Shown here piece after piece: positions 35,013-43,642 of a stretch of DNA of 64,000 bases (the stretch's first letter is position 1; each line of letters starts with the position of its first letter). Both the position numbers and the translations under genes were made by a program. The notes under the pieces are model-generated. The model was not told the origin of the DNA. It did not search any database and saw only the letters and a list, made by a program, of their open reading frames with translations. Origin of the DNA: Maribacter sp. HTCC2170 (GTDB lineage: Bacteria > Bacteroidota > Bacteroidia > Flavobacteriales > Flavobacteriaceae); the NCBI RefSeq assembly GCF_000153165.2, contig NC_014472.1, forward strand, positions 2,414,001 through 2,478,000, written 5' to 3'.

Positions 35013-36725
35013 TCAATGTGGTGTTGCCTCACCAACGCCACTTGGAATTCTAATATCTTCAACAATTTCCTGAACATTCAAAGGTGGCACAGGTGTAAAC
35101 TTATTTACCACAATGGCAACAATGAAATTAACAATCATTGCTATGGTGCCAAATCCTTCAGGAGAAATACCAAACCACCATGACTCCTTAAGACCGTCAA
35201 CTGCTTCTTTGCCTCCATCAAATATTCCAAATTTAAATTTCAGCATATAAAAAAGCATTAAAGTGATTCCCACAATCATACCTGAAACCGCTCCTTCCTT
35301 ATTCATTTTTTTATAGAAAATCCCCAAAAGTATGGCAGGGAAAAAAGAAGCTGCCGCCAACCCAAAAGCCAAAGCAACTACTGCGGCTACGAATCCTGGC
35401 GGATTGATTCCGAAGTATCCAGCAATTACCACAGCAATAGTAGCAGAAATTCTGGCTGCCCAAAGCTCTCCTTTTTCGGAAATTTCAGGTTTGAATACTT
35501 TCTTTATCAAATCATGTGAAACGGATGCTGAAATAACAAGTAACAGCCCTGCAGCTGTTGAAAGTGCAGCAGCAAGTCCACCGGCAGCCACTAATGCAAT
35601 TACCCATGCTGGTAGATTTGCAATCTCAGGATTCGCAAGAACCATTATGTCGTTATCAACCACTAACTCGTTCTTGCTTTTATCTGCTAGATATTGAATA
35701 TTACCATCTTTGTTTTTGTCAGTAAAAGTAAGAAGTCCCGTATCTTCCCAATTTTTAAACCATTCTGGCATATTCGCATAAGGTTTGTTGCTTACGGTTG
35801 TTATAAGATTGGTTTTAGCAAATACGGCAACGGCAGGAGCCGTAGTGTATAAAATGGCTATTAATAAAAGAGCAATACCAGCCGACTTTCTTGCATCTTT
35901 TACCCTTTTAACAGTGAAGAACCTTACAATAACATGTGGCAGACCAGCCGTACCTACCATAAGAGCTAAAGTAATGGCAAAGATATCAATCAATTTTTTT
36001 GATCCATCCGTATATTCGGTAAAACCCAATTCTGTAGATAAACCATTTAATTTGTCAAGTAAATAAGCGCCAGATCCATCAGTCAAAGTTGAACCCATTC
36101 CCAATTGTGGTATGGGATTACCCGTCATTTGTATGGAGATGAAAATAGCAGGTACCATAAAAGCAAATATCAAAACACAATATTGGGCCACCTGAGTATA
36201 GGTTATACCCTTCATGCCACCCAACACTGCATAAAACAAAACTATGACCATTCCTATGATTACGCCGGTATTTATGTCGACTTCCAAAAATCTTGAAAAG
36301 ACAACTCCTACACCACGCATCTGACCGGCAACATAGGTAAATGATACAATCAATGCACAGATAACAGCAACAATTCTTGCAGTTTTGGAGTAGTACCTAT
36401 CGCCAATAAAATCAGGTACAGTGAATTTACCGAATTTTCTCAGGTACGGAGCCAACAATAGAGCCAACAGAACATAACCGCCTGTCCAACCCATTAAATA
36501 AACAGATCCGTCATAGCCGGCAAAGGAAATTATTCCAGCCATGGATATAAATGAAGCTGCCGACATCCAATCAGCAGCAGTGGCCATTCCATTCGCCAAT
36601 GGAGAAACACCCCCACCAGCTACATAAAAATCTTTGGTAGATGAAGCTCTTGACCAAATGGCAATTCCAATGTAAATAGCAAATGTAATTCCGACTAAAA
36701 TATACGTCCAAGTTTGAACACTCAT
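35013..36725 (-). CDS. actP: Sodium:solute symporter, acetate (ActP-like) family, DUF4212-partnered
   Basis: This 570-residue SSS-family protein has about 13 helices. The N-terminal segment FYVAGGGVSPLANGMATAADWMSAASF is typical (FYVAGGGVSPLANGMA, then TAADWMSAASF), as is GGMKGITYTQVAQY. A polar insert (about 310-360) between helices contains an EF-hand-like loop DKNKDGNIQYL. Preceded by the DUF4212 partner (23-base gap), as in the VC_2705-type two-component symporters. It probably takes up acetate or other short acids with Na+. It is upstream of acs in the same operon. Confidence 0.9.
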   Translation of the reverse strand: MSVQTWTYILVGITFAIYIGIAIWSRASSTKDFYVAGGGVSPLANGMATAADWMSAASFISMAGIISFAGYDGSVYLMGWTGGYVLLALLLAPYLRKFGKFTVPDFIGDRYYSKTARIVAVICALIVSFTYVAGQMRGVGVVFSRFLEVDINTGVIIGMVIVLFYAVLGGMKGITYTQVAQYCVLIFAFMVPAIFISIQMTGNPIPQLGMGSTLTDGSGAYLLDKLNGLSTELGFTEYTDGSKKLIDIFAITLALMVGTAGLPHVIVRFFTVKRVKDARKSAGIALLLIAILYTTAPAVAVFAKTNLITTVSNKPYANMPEWFKNWEDTGLLTFTDKNKDGNIQYLADKSKNELVVDNDIMVLANPEIANLPAWVIALVAAGGLAAALSTAAGLLLVISASVSHDLIKKVFKPEISEKGELWAARISATIAVVIAGYFGINPPGFVAAVVALAFGLAAASFFPAILLGIFYKKMNKEGAVSGMIVGITLMLFYMLKFKFGIFDGGKEAVDGLKESWWFGISPEGFGTIAMIVNFIVAIVVNKFTPVPPLNVQEIVEDIRIPSGVGEATPH

Positions 36726-36748
36726 AAATATCTTGTTTTGGTTGGCCG

Positions 36749-37009
36749 CTATTCGTTGTAGCCGTATTTTTTATCTAATTTGTTCATCAATCTAACATAT
36801 ACGAATATTAAAATCACAAATACATAAATTGAACCTTGCTGAGCGAACCAGAAACCCAATTTGAACCCACCAATTTGAACTGAATTCAAAGCATCTTTGA
36901 AAATAATACCTGCCCCATAGGAAACTACAAACCATATAGCCAAAAGAATAAACAAATAACGTACATTTTCCTTCCAATAGGCATCGGCCTTCTTTTGAGT
37001 ATCAGACAT
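36749..37009 (-). CDS. DUF4212 small subunit of the sodium/solute symporter
   Basis: This 86-residue protein has two transmembrane helices (about 18-37 and 52-72) and a charged N-terminus with AYWKENVRYLFILLA, the DUF4212 signature. Such proteins are coded next to ActP-like symporters and are thought to be their accessory subunit (compare YjcH). It is the first gene of the DUF4212-actP-acs operon. A perfect palindrome lies 24 bases upstream of its start. Confidence 0.9.
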   Translation of the reverse strand: MSDTQKKADAYWKENVRYLFILLAIWFVVSYGAGIIFKDALNSVQIGGFKLGFWFAQQGSIYVFVILIFVYVRLMNKLDKKYGYNE

Positions 37010-37032
37010 AGGTTTTATTTTTAAGTGAATTG

Positions 37033-37053
37033 CATAACAAATGTTTTGTTATG
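37033..37053. promoter_or_regulatory. Perfect 9-bp inverted repeat, candidate operator of the acetate uptake operon
   Basis: CATAACAAA (37033-37041), TGT, TTTGTTATG (37045-37053): both arms match at all 9 positions. It lies in the 201-base divergent gap, 24 bases upstream of the DUF4212 start, where a repressor or activator of the operon could bind. It is not a terminator, as no T-run follows. Confidence 0.55.
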
Positions 37054-37210
37054 TGCACTAATATAGGTAATTGAAACCATTATTTAATATGATTTTTAAT
37101 TTGGATTGTTCCTGAAAAAAGCGCGTAAACAAAATTATCTTTAAAGTCATTTCAAGTCAATTATGATAACTCTCAGGTTTTGAGTTGATTTCATGAAGTA
37201 TATTTAACAT

Positions 37211-39121
37211 ATGAAGAATACTATTGCAGAGCGTATTTATGATTTTCTAAAGGATTTACCTCCTTTCAGTTCTTTGAGAACGAATCAATTAATGACAATT
37301 TGTAGTAATGTTAGGATTGGCTATCATGAAAAGGACACTTTTGTTTTTGAAAAAAATGGATTATTACACGACTCCTTTTATGTCGTGAAGGATGGTGCAA
37401 TTGGGCTTTATAGAGAAGACAATGTGTTAGTCGATGAATGTGATGAAGGCGACATTTTTGGATTAAGGGCGTTAATTAGTAAAAGCGAGTATAGGTTAAG
37501 TGCAAAGGCCATTGAAGAGAGTATAATTTATAGTATTTCATCAGAATTATTAGAGGAACTCATTGCCACCAATGGAGATGCCAACAAGTTTCTAATGGCA
37601 ACTTTTGCAACGAATACTTTGAACCCTTATAGCGATAATGAAAACCATAGACTTTATTCGCAGGACGGTGAATTCAAGCAAAATGTGGAAAGTATATCTC
37701 ATGTGCAGAATGTGCAGTTCAAAAGGGCCCCAGTTTCATGCATTGAAAATACGACAATCGAAATGTCCGCCAGTACTATGACTGAGAATAGGGTGGGCTC
37801 AATTGTTATCATTCGAGAAGGCAAACCTTTGGGAATAATTACAGATAAGGATCTTAGAACAAAGATTGCGACCGGAAGATTTGGAATTTCAGAAAGTGTT
37901 GTAACCATTATGAGTTCACCTGTAATTACTATTCCTGAGAACACCTCAATTGCCGAGGCTCAGATCACTATGTTAAAAAACAAAATAACACATCTCTGTA
38001 TTACTAAAGACGGAACCATGAACTCGGAACTTGTTGGAGTATTGTCCGAACATGATATTGTTGTATCTCATAGTAATAACCCATCATTCCTCATAAAAGA
38101 GATTAAAAGGGCAAATGATGCAGAAAAGCTCAAAGATATTTGCCAGAAGTCTCAGGGGTTAATGAAACGTTACCTTGACCAACATATTCCCGTTTTCTTG
38201 GTTTCAAAGATTATTTCTACCATTAATGAGGCCATCTGTCAAAAGGCTATTGAACTTTCCTTAGCGGAAATGGAGAATACGGCACCTACCACTTTTTCAT
38301 GGCTATCATTGGGCAGTCAAGGAAGAAGGGAGCAATTGCTTCTTACAGATCAAGACAATGCCCTGGTTTTTGCCGATGTATCTGAGGAATTATTTGATGA
38401 TACTAAATCCTACTTTTTGAAATTGGCATCAATGGTCACCACTAAACTCAATATTATCGGTTTTGAACTATGTCCGGCTGAAATGATGGCGAACAACCCA
38501 AAATGGTGTTTATCGCTCAGTGAATGGAAAAAACAATTCAATAATTGGATTACCATGCCAGATGAGGATAAGATCATGTTATCGACAATATTCTTTGACT
38601 ATGATAGTGTTTATGGGGATGATAGATTAGTTGACGCCATGTCTGATAGTATTTTTGAATCTATTGACCAATATGAGATATTCTTGAATTTTCTTGCTTT
38701 GAATGCATTAAAGAATCCGCCACCATTGAGTTTTTTCAGACAGTTTTTGGTAGAGCATGATGGGGAGCATAAAGATATGTTCGATATTAAAGCGCGAGCA
38801 CTCATGCCATTGGTAGATGCGGCAAGATTATTGGTACTTTCCAAGAACATTAAAGATTATAATAACACAATACTTCGCTTTCAAAAGCTTGCAGAGCTTG
38901 AACCTCAGAATAAAGAACTATTCAATGCTTGTATAGATGCGTTTAAAATTTTACTTCGATTCAGGACAATACAAGGTTTGAATCTTGGAGATTCAGGAAG
39001 ATTTATAGATTTGAAATCCTTAAGTAAATCCGATAGGTTAAAATTGAAAGGTTGTTTTGGTCCAATAAAAGATATTCAAGAGTTGATAAAAGTACGTTTT
39101 AACCTTTCACAGATGATGTAA
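37211..39121 (+). CDS. Cyclic-nucleotide-binding/CBS/DUF294 nucleotidyltransferase-like signalling protein
   Basis: This 636-residue cytoplasmic protein has an N-terminal cNMP-binding-like domain (about 15-120), two CBS domains (about 170-290, with MTENRVGSIVI and GVLSEHDIV), and a DUF294 putative nucleotidyltransferase (about 310-450) with GSQGRREQLLLTDQDNAL at 368-385. A DUF294 C-terminal helical domain (about 480-620) follows. The GS-x-TDQDNA arrangement resembles GlnD-type nucleotidyltransferases, suggesting sensing of adenylate charge or second messengers and modification of a target. It is coded divergently from an acetate symporter, a neighbourhood seen in other phyla. Its own target is unknown. 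Confidence 0.9.
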   Translation: MKNTIAERIYDFLKDLPPFSSLRTNQLMTICSNVRIGYHEKDTFVFEKNGLLHDSFYVVKDGAIGLYREDNVLVDECDEGDIFGLRALISKSEYRLSAKAIEESIIYSISSELLEELIATNGDANKFLMATFATNTLNPYSDNENHRLYSQDGEFKQNVESISHVQNVQFKRAPVSCIENTTIEMSASTMTENRVGSIVIIREGKPLGIITDKDLRTKIATGRFGISESVVTIMSSPVITIPENTSIAEAQITMLKNKITHLCITKDGTMNSELVGVLSEHDIVVSHSNNPSFLIKEIKRANDAEKLKDICQKSQGLMKRYLDQHIPVFLVSKIISTINEAICQKAIELSLAEMENTAPTTFSWLSLGSQGRREQLLLTDQDNALVFADVSEELFDDTKSYFLKLASMVTTKLNIIGFELCPAEMMANNPKWCLSLSEWKKQFNNWITMPDEDKIMLSTIFFDYDSVYGDDRLVDAMSDSIFESIDQYEIFLNFLALNALKNPPPLSFFRQFLVEHDGEHKDMFDIKARALMPLVDAARLLVLSKNIKDYNNTILRFQKLAELEPQNKELFNACIDAFKILLRFRTIQGLNLGDSGRFIDLKSLSKSDRLKLKGCFGPIKDIQELIKVRFNLSQMM

Positions 39122-39790
39122 ATGTTCAACAATATTTTCAATAAAAATCAACCTGATTTTTGGAAGAGTTATAAAGCTCTTTTCAAGAACACTCTGTCCC
39201 AAAACTTAGATGAAGTTCGATTTATAGTTTTTGATACTGAAACCACTGGTTTAGATATTGTTAATGACCGTATTCTATCTATTGGGGCGATTTCTGTGTT
39301 TAGTGGAAAATTGGATATTGGTGATTCTCTTGAAATTTATTTGAAGCAAAAAATATTTAAGGCTGAATCGGTCGAAATACATGGAATTTTAAAAGAAGGC
39401 AGTATTGAGAAACACACCGAAGAGGAGGCCATAATTTCGTTTCTAAAATACATTGAAAATGGAATTTTGGTTGCACATCATGCGGCATTTGACATCGCAA
39501 TGATCAATGCAGGACTTAGGAGAATGGGCTTGCCGAAACTAAAGAACAAGGTGTTGGATACGGGAGTATTATTTAAGAAAACGACTTTATGTGAGGATAA
39601 AAACAAGATTTATTCACTTGATTATTTAAGTGGTATTTTCAAGTTTAGGAACCATGATCGGCACACCTCTTCGGGTGATGCTTTTCTAACAGGTATGATT
39701 TTATTAAAAATACTATCAAATCTAAAAGGCAAGCAAGATGTAAAACTGAATGACCTCTTTTTCAACTCTGATAGGAGGGGTTTACTTTAG
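39122..39790 (+). CDS. DnaQ-like 3'-5' exonuclease
   Basis: This 222-residue DEDDh exonuclease has motif I FDTETTGLD (Asp, Glu), motif II with NGILVAHHAAFDIAMI, and motif III HDRHTSSGDAF (His, Asp). It starts immediately after the DUF294 stop, with no gap, so it is coupled to it. DUF294-exonuclease pairs beside acetate symporters are recurrent, from memory. Its substrate (DNA proofreading versus small nucleotides) is unknown. It is unlike a polymerase epsilon subunit in context. The 3' end meets the convergent anmK 8 bases away. Confidence 0.9.
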   Translation: MFNNIFNKNQPDFWKSYKALFKNTLSQNLDEVRFIVFDTETTGLDIVNDRILSIGAISVFSGKLDIGDSLEIYLKQKIFKAESVEIHGILKEGSIEKHTEEEAIISFLKYIENGILVAHHAAFDIAMINAGLRRMGLPKLKNKVLDTGVLFKKTTLCEDKNKIYSLDYLSGIFKFRNHDRHTSSGDAFLTGMILLKILSNLKGKQDVKLNDLFFNSDRRGLL

Positions 39791-39797
39791 TCAGCCA

Positions 39798-40874
39798 TTA
39801 ATTTGGAAGAAAAATTACCCCACTGGATGAATCATTCCTGGCTCCAGTTACAGATTTCAGAACGTTGATTTTTTGTTCTACTCTTAAAACCCCCATCAGT
39901 GCAAAAATCAAAGCTTCTTTATTCTCAATTATCTTTACTGAAGGCACCTCAACTTGAACTTTGCTTCCTAATTTACCTCGTAAAGTTAAAACTAGAAAAT
40001 TGTTAAGTGCACCACCTCCTGTGACCAAGAGGGTCGATTTATTTTTGTTGGCATTGGCCTTTACTTGAATTGCAATCTGTTCACACAAATGATGTATTGA
40101 CGTATGTAGTAGGTTTTCTATGGTATCCTCGGTAGAATCAACAATTGGAACAACTTCTTGGGTAAACCATTCATATCCCGTTGATTTTGGAAAGGGAAGG
40201 TCAAAGTACGCCAAAGAGTTTAACCGTTTGAGCATGGCCTTATTGATATTTCCAGAATTTGCCATTTTTCCACCTTCATCAAATTGAATATTGACTTTTT
40301 GCGTGATGTGGTTTAGAATTATATTTGCCAGACCTATGTCATAAGCAATTCGTTTTCCATTTTTTTCAAAAGAAATATTGCTGATTCCACCTAGGTTTAG
40401 ACAAAAATCATAGTTACCAAAAAACAAACGATCCCCAATAGGAACTAAAGGCGCCCCTTGCCCGCCAAGGGCAACATCGTTTGTTCTAAAATCGCAAATA
40501 ACCTTAATTCCAATTTCATTGGCTAAATGCTGACCAGAACCTATTTGGTATGTTAGCCCGTCTTCAGGTTGGTGGTGAGTAGTATGCCCGTGACTGGCAA
40601 TAAAATCAACTTCCAGTTCATTTTCGTTTATAAACTCTTTTACTTGTTTACCTAGCCAAGAGCCATAACTATTATTGAAAATAAGCAATTCATCTGCGGG
40701 AAGAAAGATTGAATTTTTCAATTTTTCTTTCATTTCAGGCGAGTAGTTTACACTTCTTGTCTGGGCTATTTCATAATTCCATTGACCCTGTGATTCTGAA
40801 ATACTGCAGTAGGCGATATCAAGCCCATCCAAAGATGTTCCAGACATTAAACCTATGACTTTATACATGCTCAT
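39798..40874 (-). CDS. anmK: Anhydro-N-acetylmuramic acid kinase
   Basis: This 358-residue enzyme phosphorylates and opens 1,6-anhydro-MurNAc to MurNAc-6-phosphate in peptidoglycan recycling. It shows the N-terminal phosphate motif GLMSGTSLDGLD, VICDFRTNDVALGGQGAPLVP (in two parts: VICDFRTNDVA, LGGQGAPLVP) and LVTGGGALNN. Cytoplasmic. It is separated by two unrelated-looking genes from the rest of the recycling genes (NagZ-like, NagB, MurQ), but belongs to the same pathway: its product is the substrate of MurQ at 50944. Confidence 0.95.
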   Translation of the reverse strand: MSMYKVIGLMSGTSLDGLDIAYCSISESQGQWNYEIAQTRSVNYSPEMKEKLKNSIFLPADELLIFNNSYGSWLGKQVKEFINENELEVDFIASHGHTTHHQPEDGLTYQIGSGQHLANEIGIKVICDFRTNDVALGGQGAPLVPIGDRLFFGNYDFCLNLGGISNISFEKNGKRIAYDIGLANIILNHITQKVNIQFDEGGKMANSGNINKAMLKRLNSLAYFDLPFPKSTGYEWFTQEVVPIVDSTEDTIENLLHTSIHHLCEQIAIQVKANANKNKSTLLVTGGGALNNFLVLTLRGKLGSKVQVEVPSVKIIENKEALIFALMGVLRVEQKINVLKSVTGARNDSSSGVIFLPN

Positions 40875-41165
40875 TTTCTTAAGATTCTTATCAAACCTGA
40901 AAGATAGACAGATTCATTTCCAATCCTATAAATTGGGATTCATTTTTTTTAAATGAATGCTTTGTTTACTACAACGTTTGAAATTTGGTTTATCCTATTT
41001 TTTCCCTTAATAAAGCGCGGTATTGGCTATTTATTATGAGTAAAATTGTGTATTTTTAAAAACTGTTATTTCAAGATTAATAACCCAATAATATCAATTA
41101 TTGAAATTTTAATTATTAACCTAACTGATTTACTGTTTATTAACCGAATTAAAAAGTAGTACAAT
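40875..41165. other. Intergenic region between anmK and the oxidoreductase gene
   Basis: These 291 bases are AT-rich. No gene, RNA or exact TAnnTTTG box was seen. On the minus strand TATCTTTC (about 27 bases before anmK) is one mismatch from the promoter box. Confidence 0.4.
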
Positions 41166-42677
41166 ATGAGTAAGACTAAAAAGGAGAACACTTTGACCCG
41201 CCGAGATTTTGTGGGCAGAACTTTAGCCGCTTCAGCAGCGTTTACAATAGTTCCTTCATATGCCGTTAGTGGTTTAGGACACGTTGCTCCGAGCGATAAA
41301 TTAAATATAGCCGGTATAGGTGTTGGTGGTATGGGACTTGCCAACTTAAAAAACTTGGAATCACAGAATATTGTTGGACTTTGTGATGTAGATTGGAAAT
41401 ATGCAAAAGGCGCATTTGAGAGATACCCTAACGCAAAAAAATACTGGGATTGGCGCAAGATGTTTGATGAAATGGGAGATGAAATAGATGGTATAGTGGT
41501 AGCGACAGCAGATCATTCCCACGCTATTGTATCTGCTCATGCAATGACCATGGGAAAACATGTATATCTACAAAAGCCATTAACGCATTCAGTATACGAA
41601 TCAAGGTTATTGACAAAATTGGCGAAGAAGCATAAAGTCGCAACCCAAATGGGGAACCAAGGAGCTTCTGGAGAAGGTGTTGCCAAAACATGTGAAATTT
41701 TGTGGAGTGGTGCAATTGGTGACGTGACCAAGGTAGAGTCATTCACAGACCGTCCTATATGGCCACAAGGATTGAACACTCCTGAAAGAGGTGATTGGGT
41801 TCCAGATACTTTAAATTGGGACTTGTTTACAGGACCTGCAAAAATGAAACCTTTTAATGAGGTTTATCATCCATGGAATTGGAGAGGATGGTGGGATTAC
41901 GGAACAGGTGCCTTAGGTGATATGGCTTGCCATATTCTACATCCAGTTTTCGAAGGGCTTAAATTAGGTTACCCTACTAAAGTTCAAGCAAGTTCATCAT
42001 TGTTGTTGAATGATTCAGCTCCAGTTTCACAAGCTGCCAAACTTACGTTCCCAGAAAGAGGAAGAAAAGGAAAAATAAGATTAAAAGAGGTCGATGTTCA
42101 TTGGTATGATGGTGGTATTAAGCCAGAATTGCCAGATAATTGGCCAGCAGGAAAAAATCCTAACAAAGCGGGTGGAGGTACTTTCTTCTACGGAACAAAA
42201 GATGTGCTTCATGTTGGTTGTTATGGCGTTGAACCAGAATTAATGTCTGGTAAGAAAATAACTGCTCCACAAACAGAACGTAGAGTTGAAAAAGAAATAG
42301 GTCTACCATGGAGTGGAGGAGCCCATGAGATGGATTGGGTACGTGCTTGTAAAGAAAACCCGGATAATAGAAAACCATGTACGTCTGACTTTGCGGAAGC
42401 AGGACCATTCAATGAAATGGTAGTAATGGGAGTACTTGCAGTTAGGTTACAGGCCTTGAATAAAATTCTTGAGTGGGATGGTGAAAAAATGGAATTCACC
42501 AACATTGGTGCCAATGAGGAAATTAAAACTGTTATTAGAGACGGATTTAAAATTCATGATGGTCACCCAACATTCAATAAGGATTGGACAGATCCTATGA
42601 ACGCCGTTGAATATTCACAGGAATTGATCAACCACACGTATAGAGAAGGTTGGTCTTTACCAGATATGCCAATGTAA
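41166..42677 (+). CDS. Tat-exported Gfo/Idh/MocA family oxidoreductase
   Basis: This 503-residue protein has a twin-arginine signal (TLTRRDFVGRTLAASAAF), so it is exported folded, probably with NAD(P) bound. The Rossmann region IAGIGVGGMGLANL is at about 49-62, and the catalytic Lys lies in YLQKPLTHS (EKP-like). A C-terminal substrate domain is rich in Trp, Gly and Pro. Exported members of this family, paired with DUF1080 proteins, act on carbohydrates, for example oxidising glycosides at C3. It lies 94 bases before the DUF1080 gene, on the same strand. The substrate is unknown. Confidence 0.88.
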   Translation: MSKTKKENTLTRRDFVGRTLAASAAFTIVPSYAVSGLGHVAPSDKLNIAGIGVGGMGLANLKNLESQNIVGLCDVDWKYAKGAFERYPNAKKYWDWRKMFDEMGDEIDGIVVATADHSHAIVSAHAMTMGKHVYLQKPLTHSVYESRLLTKLAKKHKVATQMGNQGASGEGVAKTCEILWSGAIGDVTKVESFTDRPIWPQGLNTPERGDWVPDTLNWDLFTGPAKMKPFNEVYHPWNWRGWWDYGTGALGDMACHILHPVFEGLKLGYPTKVQASSSLLLNDSAPVSQAAKLTFPERGRKGKIRLKEVDVHWYDGGIKPELPDNWPAGKNPNKAGGGTFFYGTKDVLHVGCYGVEPELMSGKKITAPQTERRVEKEIGLPWSGGAHEMDWVRACKENPDNRKPCTSDFAEAGPFNEMVVMGVLAVRLQALNKILEWDGEKMEFTNIGANEEIKTVIRDGFKIHDGHPTFNKDWTDPMNAVEYSQELINHTYREGWSLPDMPM

Positions 42678-42718
42678 ATCTATAATATTAACTGTAATTA
42701 AAAAGAGTAATATAAAAG

Positions 42719-42749
42719 TGCAGAACCAGAACTCTAAACTGGTTCTGCA
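42719..42749. repeat. Perfect 11-bp hairpin between the oxidoreductase and DUF1080 genes
   Basis: TGCAGAACCAG (42719-42729) and CTGGTTCTGCA (42739-42749) pair fully around a 9-base loop. No T-run follows (TAAAATCAA), so termination is doubtful. It may be a processing or mRNA-stability element controlling the relative amount of the two products. Confidence 0.6.
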
Positions 42750-42771
42750 TAAAATCAATAATTAGTTAGGT

Positions 42772-43572
42772 ATGAGAAAAATAAGTATAGTATTTGTTTT
42801 TAGTTTATTGATGTTGCCAGCACTGAATAGTTGCAAGGAAAAAAAGGCGGATCAAAAAGAAGAAGCTGCTACTGAAGTGGTTAAAGAGGTTGCTGAAGAG
42901 GCTGTTATGAATGGATTGACCGCTGCGGAAAAGGCAGATGGTTGGGTAATGTTATTTGATGGTACAACTTCTGAAGGTTGGAGAGGGTATAAGAAAGAAC
43001 ATTTTCCAGCAGCTTGGGAAATTGTTGATGGTACCATGCATATGATGGGATCCGGTAGAGGAGAAGCTGGTGCTAAAGATGGCGGTGATATTATATTCGA
43101 CAAGCAATTTCAAAACTTTACCTTGAGTTTAGAATGGAAAATCTCAGAAGGAGGTAATTCAGGTATTTTCTATTTAGGCGAGGAAAAGTTGGATTATATT
43201 TGGAAAACTGCTCCAGAAATGCAGATTTTGGATAATGAAAGACATCCTGATGCTAAATTGGGTAAAGATGGTAACAGACAAGCGGGTTCATTGTATGATC
43301 TAGTACCTGCGAAACCACAGAATGCAAAACCTGCTGGTGAGTGGAACAAAATTGAAGTCACCGTTTACAAAGGTACTGTTATCCATAGCCAAAATGGTGA
43401 AAATGTCGTGGAGTATCATTTATGGACTCCAGAATGGAATGAAATGGTAGCCGGAAGTAAATTCCCAGGTTTGAATGCTGAATGGGCAGATGTACCATCT
43501 AAAGGTTATATTGGACTACAAGATCATGGTGATGATGTGTGGTTTAGAAATGTCAAGTTAAAAGAACTATAG
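42772..43572 (+). CDS. DUF1080 (3-keto-disaccharide hydrolase-like) lipoprotein
   Basis: This 266-residue protein has a lipoprotein signal ending LNSC (Cys21), an acidic linker (about 22-50, EEAATEVVKEVAEEAV) and one concanavalin-like DUF1080 beta-sandwich (about 55-266). The latter has GWVMLFDGTTSEGWRGY, GGNSGIFYLGE, AGSLYDLVPAKP and GYIGLQDHGDDVWFRN. Proteins of this family have been shown in gut Bacteroides to cleave 3-keto-glycosides made by partner oxidoreductases. This fits the upstream Gfo/Idh gene. It is likely on the periplasmic or surface side of the outer membrane. Confidence 0.88.
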   Translation: MRKISIVFVFSLLMLPALNSCKEKKADQKEEAATEVVKEVAEEAVMNGLTAAEKADGWVMLFDGTTSEGWRGYKKEHFPAAWEIVDGTMHMMGSGRGEAGAKDGGDIIFDKQFQNFTLSLEWKISEGGNSGIFYLGEEKLDYIWKTAPEMQILDNERHPDAKLGKDGNRQAGSLYDLVPAKPQNAKPAGEWNKIEVTVYKGTVIHSQNGENVVEYHLWTPEWNEMVAGSKFPGLNAEWADVPSKGYIGLQDHGDDVWFRNVKLKEL

Positions 43573-43591
43573 TACGAAAAGTCAAATTAAT

Positions 43592-43629
43592 AAAGCCCTC
43601 TATTTTTTAAATAGAGGGCTTTTCTTTTT
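43592..43629. terminator. Bidirectional terminator after the DUF1080 gene
   Basis: AAGCCCTCTATTT pairs with AAATAGAGGGCTT around a very short loop, followed by TTCTTTTT. It lies between the convergent stops at 43572 and 43643 and can serve both. Confidence 0.9.
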
Positions 43630-43642
43630 ACACTATTATTGT

